From CAZAGT01 sp964484515 (GTDB lineage Bacteria; Desulfobacterota; DSM-4660; Desulfatiglandales; HGW-15), in assembly GCA_964484515.1 (NCBI GenBank), contig CAZAGT010000206.1:1-8853 (forward strand): a DNA stretch of 8,853 bases. Reading direction: 5' to 3'. The number at the start of each line of letters is the position of its first letter. The first letter of the stretch is position 1. The notes below the pieces were generated by a model. That model worked only from the letters and a program-made list of their open reading frames with translations, was not told the origin of the DNA and did no database searches. A program made the position numbers and the translations under genes. Below, in pieces: positions 6,503-8,853 of the stretch.

Positions 6503-6781
6503 CTAGCGGGCTCCGCGCTTGGAGGCCTTCAGGGGATTGATTTTCCCGTTTCCTTTACCATTGGTGGCCTTCATATGGGTGGCCATATTACACGTCCCCA
6601 CGCGCCACTTCATAGCCGGATTGGGAAATACAAGGCAGTATTTGCCGGCGGAAAAGTCTTGGGTCTTCTGACAGCCTTCGCACTGCTCGATTACCGGGTG
6701 GCACACACCCCCGTTAAACTGACACCCTTTCGCACTCATGAAATGACAATCGTACCCTTCTTTTACCGTTCCACAAACCAT
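6503..6781 (-). CDS. PxxKW family small cysteine-rich protein
   Basis: A 92-aa protein that I recognise as the PxxKW cysteine-rich family, known mainly from Deltaproteobacteria and of unknown function. Eight cysteines (3, 12, 20, 27, 34, 37, 49, 64), including a CxxC at 34-37 (CEGC), suggest metal binding; that role is inference. The naming motif is PAMKW (55-59), followed by the conserved CNMATH (64-69) and a basic tail INPLKASKRG. There is no signal peptide or membrane segment, so it is probably cytoplasmic. I chose the ATG at 6781 because the family begins MVC-, with AAAGGA about 10 nt upstream; an in-frame TTG at 6814 would give 103 aa. It lies 199 bp downstream of aspS on the same strand but has its own promoter, so it is probably transcribed independently. 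Confidence 0.85.
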   Translation of the reverse strand: MVCGTVKEGYDCHFMSAKGCQFNGGVCHPVIEQCEGCQKTQDFSAGKYCLVFPNPAMKWRVGTCNMATHMKATNGKGNGKINPLKASKRGAR

Positions 6782-6827
6782 GATGACCACATCCTTTCTA
6801 TGAGAGATCTCCAAAATTGAATCGCGT

Positions 6828-6856
6828 TTTATGCCTTACGCCCCACAGGTTGTCAA
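6828..6856 (-). promoter_or_regulatory. Sigma70-type promoter of the PxxKW gene
   Basis: Read on the minus strand: TTGACA (6856-6851), a perfect -35 consensus, then exactly 17 bp, then CATAAA (6833-6828), matching 4 of 6 positions of the TATAAT -10 box. Transcription would begin near 6820, giving a leader of about 40 nt before the ATG at 6781. The fit and position support the PxxKW gene being real and separately expressed rather than depending on aspS read-through. Confidence 0.65.
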
Positions 6857-6980
6857 GAAAAAACGATACCAACGCTTGACGTTTTTGAGACCGCTCAACG
6901 ACGAGCTAGCCGCAACCCGCCTTAGTAAACCGAACTACGACAAATAAGAACTAAGAGAGCCGAGCGGTTGGCCGAGACCA

Positions 6981-8768
6981 CTACATCAGTTTGAGACCCA
7001 ATTCGTCAAGTTGGCGGGAGTCAACCGGGGAGGGCGCATTCGTCAAAGGGCAGGTTGCACGCTGGGTCTTGGGGAAGGCAATCACGTCTCGAATCGATTC
7101 GAGGCCCAGCAGTATGGCTACGAGGCGGTCAAATCCCAGTGCGATACCGGCATGCGGCGGGGCCCCGTATTTTAGGGCCTCAAGGAAGAACCCGAATTTT
7201 TGATCGGCTTCTTGGGGTGAAATCCCCAGGATTCGGAACATCTTTCTTTGGAGGGCGAGCCGGTGAATTCGGACGCTCCCACCCCCTATCTCAGTGCCGT
7301 TCAAGACGAGATCGTAGGACCTCGCTCGGGCTCGCTGAGGGTCTTTTTCGAGCAGGTCGAGGTCGGCCTCCAAGGGGGCCGTAAAGGGATGGTGTACGGC
7401 CTCCAGTCTCTGCTCAGTCTCGCTGTACTCGAGCAAGGGGAAGTTCGCGACCCAGAGAAGAGCGAATTCTCCCTCTTTCACAAGGTCGAGCCGTTTTGCT
7501 ACCGCCAGCCTGAGTATACCGAGGGCCTGACAGGCAATCGCCGTTTTGTCGGCCACAATGAGCATCAGATCCCCTGCGGAGGAGCCAAGACGCCGATCAA
7601 CGGCCTCTCTATCACCCTCGGCCAAGAACTTGGCTATCGACGACTGCCAGCCTGATTCTGTCACCTTGGCCCATGCCAAGCCCCTGGCTCCCGCGTCCTT
7701 TGCCACGTCGGCCAATCCGTCCAGGTCCTTTCTAGAAAAGGAGCTGCCCCCTTTTTTGACGTTGATGGCCTTGATCGCTCCGCCCGTTTCGATGACGCGC
7801 TTAAAGACTTCGAATTCAGAATTCGCAACGAGGTCGGTAATATCGACCAATTCCATCCCAAAGCGGTTGTCAGGTCTGTCGGTACCGAAGCATTCCATGG
7901 CCTCCCGGTATTCGAGTCGCGGAATTGGCCTCTCTATCTCCTTTCCCAGGATGACCTCAAAGAGCTCTGCCATCATACCCTCGACGACCTCCATGACATC
8001 GTTCTCATTTACGAAGGCCATCTCGAGATCGACTTGGGTGAATTCCGGCTGGCGGTCAGCTCTTAGGTCTTCATCACGGAAGCAACGTACGATCTGGTAA
8101 TAGCGGTCAAATCCGGCAATCATAAGGAGCTGTTTAAAGAGTTGCGGCGACTGGGGCAGGGCGTAGAATTGGCTCTTGTTCATTCGGCTGGGAACGAGAT
8201 AGTCTCGGGCACCTTCGGGAGTACTCTTGGTCAGAAAGGGCGTCTCGACCTCGATGAAGCCCTTGTCGTCGAGATATCTCCTGATCGTCGACGCAATCAG
8301 ATGCCTTTTACGGAAGTTCTCAAAGACGTTCCGGCGTCTGAGCTCTAGATAACGATATCTCAGTCGGAGGGTCTCAGAAGCATCCACGGCACCGTCTACC
8401 TGATAGGGCGGGACTTCCGTCTCGTTCAGTATTCTTAGAGAGGTTACTTTTAGCTCCACCGCGCCCGTAGGAAGATGGGGGTTTTCCTGTCCCTCGAGTC
8501 GGGGCGCAACTCGCCCCTTTACGGCAAGAACCCACTCGTTCCTTAGGTACCGGGCCTTGTCAAGGCTTTCTTGATCCTCTTGGGGATCGAAAACGATCTG
8601 GGTTTCACCCTGCCTATCCCTGAGATCCACGAAAATGAGGTTTCCCAGATCTCTCCGCCGGTTAACCCAACCCATAAGGATAGCGACCTGTCCCGCATCC
8701 TCGATCCGCAAACTGCCGCAATCGTGGGTCCGTTTCCAATCCCCGATAGAATCAATTTGAATATCCAA
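6981..8768 (-). CDS. aspS: Aspartyl-tRNA synthetase (bacterial type)
   Basis: Class II synthetase that charges tRNA-Asp with aspartate in the cytoplasm. The 595-aa length is typical of the bacterial form. Domains: N-terminal OB-fold anticodon-binding domain (about 13-110; RTHDCG, GWVNRRRDLGNLIFVDLRD), class II catalytic core with motif 1 (GFIEVETPFLTKSTPEGARD, 170-189), motif 2 (VRCFRDEDLRADRQPEFTQ, 227-245), the inserted GAD domain (about 312-420), and motif 3 (GIALGFDRL, 541-549), ending in the usual APSPVDSRQLDELGL. Leu41 (RRRDLG) resembles the E. coli discriminating enzyme rather than the RRRDHG of non-discriminating ones, but this is only suggestive. The start is TTG, preceded on the minus strand by AGGGGGAG 8 nt away; no ATG fits the conserved N-terminus. 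A repeat copy begins about 25 nt further upstream. Confidence 0.97.
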   Translation of the reverse strand: MDIQIDSIGDWKRTHDCGSLRIEDAGQVAILMGWVNRRRDLGNLIFVDLRDRQGETQIVFDPQEDQESLDKARYLRNEWVLAVKGRVAPRLEGQENPHLPTGAVELKVTSLRILNETEVPPYQVDGAVDASETLRLRYRYLELRRRNVFENFRKRHLIASTIRRYLDDKGFIEVETPFLTKSTPEGARDYLVPSRMNKSQFYALPQSPQLFKQLLMIAGFDRYYQIVRCFRDEDLRADRQPEFTQVDLEMAFVNENDVMEVVEGMMAELFEVILGKEIERPIPRLEYREAMECFGTDRPDNRFGMELVDITDLVANSEFEVFKRVIETGGAIKAINVKKGGSSFSRKDLDGLADVAKDAGARGLAWAKVTESGWQSSIAKFLAEGDREAVDRRLGSSAGDLMLIVADKTAIACQALGILRLAVAKRLDLVKEGEFALLWVANFPLLEYSETEQRLEAVHHPFTAPLEADLDLLEKDPQRARARSYDLVLNGTEIGGGSVRIHRLALQRKMFRILGISPQEADQKFGFFLEALKYGAPPHAGIALGFDRLVAILLGLESIRDVIAFPKTQRATCPLTNAPSPVDSRQLDELGLKLM

Positions 8769-8774
8769 CTTGTT

Positions 8775-8784
8775 GGCTCCCCCT
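8775..8784 (-). promoter_or_regulatory. Ribosome-binding site fixing the TTG start of aspS
   Basis: On the minus strand a purine-rich AGGGGGAG lies within this interval, 8 nt before the TTG at 8768-8766. Spacing and sequence suit a Shine-Dalgarno site. The resulting N-terminus (MDIQIDSIGDWKRTHDCG) reaches the conserved RTHDCG at the expected distance. Confidence 0.55.
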
Positions 8785-8793
8785 AAACTCTTA

Positions 8794-8853
8794 GTTTCGT
8801 ATCATTTTAGGTTTTTGAAACGACTCTACGTCCGGCCATGGGGGTCTCTTTTC
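8794..8853. repeat. Repeat element, copy 3 (partial, cut by window end)
   Basis: The last 25 bases, 8829-8853 (CGTCCGGCCATGGGGG then TCTCTTTTC), match the arm of copy 1 (1643-1667) at 24 of 25 positions. The preceding bases (ATTTTAGG, TTTTTGAAA) loosely follow the outer part of the same arm, so the end is placed near 8794, with some uncertainty. The core and the other arm lie outside the window, so orientation cannot be set. The end overlaps the region where the aspS promoter should be. Confidence 0.7.

Noticed and set aside
6857..6900. Possible aspS terminator on the minus strand (AAAAACG ... CGTTTTT)
   Set aside because: Short, nearly all A-U stem with a long loop; it may be chance and overlaps the approach to the PxxKW promoter.
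6951..6980. tRNA-like string (GAGCGGTTGGCCGAG) downstream of aspS
   Set aside because: Resembles the 5' part of a tRNA-Ser/Leu, but no anticodon arm, T-loop or acceptor partner follows; the aspS coding region begins at once.

Overview
This is ordinary chromosomal DNA from a bacterium, GC-rich at roughly 55-57% by eye. The most likely source is a Desulfobacterota (former Deltaproteobacteria) lineage. That is an inference from two things: the gene order xseA-xseB-ispA-dxs-tlyA, and a small PxxKW-family cysteine-rich protein that I associate with that group. No 16S rRNA or other taxonomic marker is present.

Layout. Positions 1-149 are the leader of xseA, with a hairpin plus T-run and a competing upstream hairpin that together look like an attenuator. 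A rightward block follows: xseA (150-1532), xseB (2090-2332), ispA (2332-3222), dxs (3219-5117) and tlyA (best start an ATT at 5098, ending 5850). From xseB on, every gene overlaps or touches the next, as in a translationally coupled operon. The xseA/xseB junction is the exception: 557 bp, most of it filled by a 344-bp palindromic repeat element (1607-1950). A second copy in the opposite orientation (5903-6212) lies between tlyA and the convergent leftward genes. A third copy enters at the right edge (about 8794-8853, cut by the window), just upstream of aspS. Leftward genes are aspS (8768-6981, TTG start) and the PxxKW gene (6781-6503), which has its own clear sigma70-type promoter.

Functions. 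XseA and XseB are the two subunits of exonuclease VII. Dxs makes 1-deoxy-D-xylulose 5-phosphate, the entry point of the MEP isoprenoid pathway, and IspA condenses IPP and DMAPP into farnesyl- or geranylgeranyl-diphosphate. TlyA is an S4/FtsJ-type rRNA 2'-O-methyltransferase. AspS charges tRNA-Asp.

Main observations: (1) a repeat family with nested inverted repeats, no transposase, short terminal inverted repeats, and an 89-bp core 97% identical between the two full copies while the arms have diverged; one copy splits xseA from xseB; (2) a probable non-canonical ATT start for tlyA, supported by a perfect Shine-Dalgarno sequence, a closed upstream frame and restoration of the S4 domain; (3) a possible attenuator before xseA; (4) a stem-loop directly before the xseB ribosome-binding site; (5) a small Cys-rich gene of unknown function with a strong promoter. 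I see no phage, CRISPR, toxin-antitoxin or defence genes.
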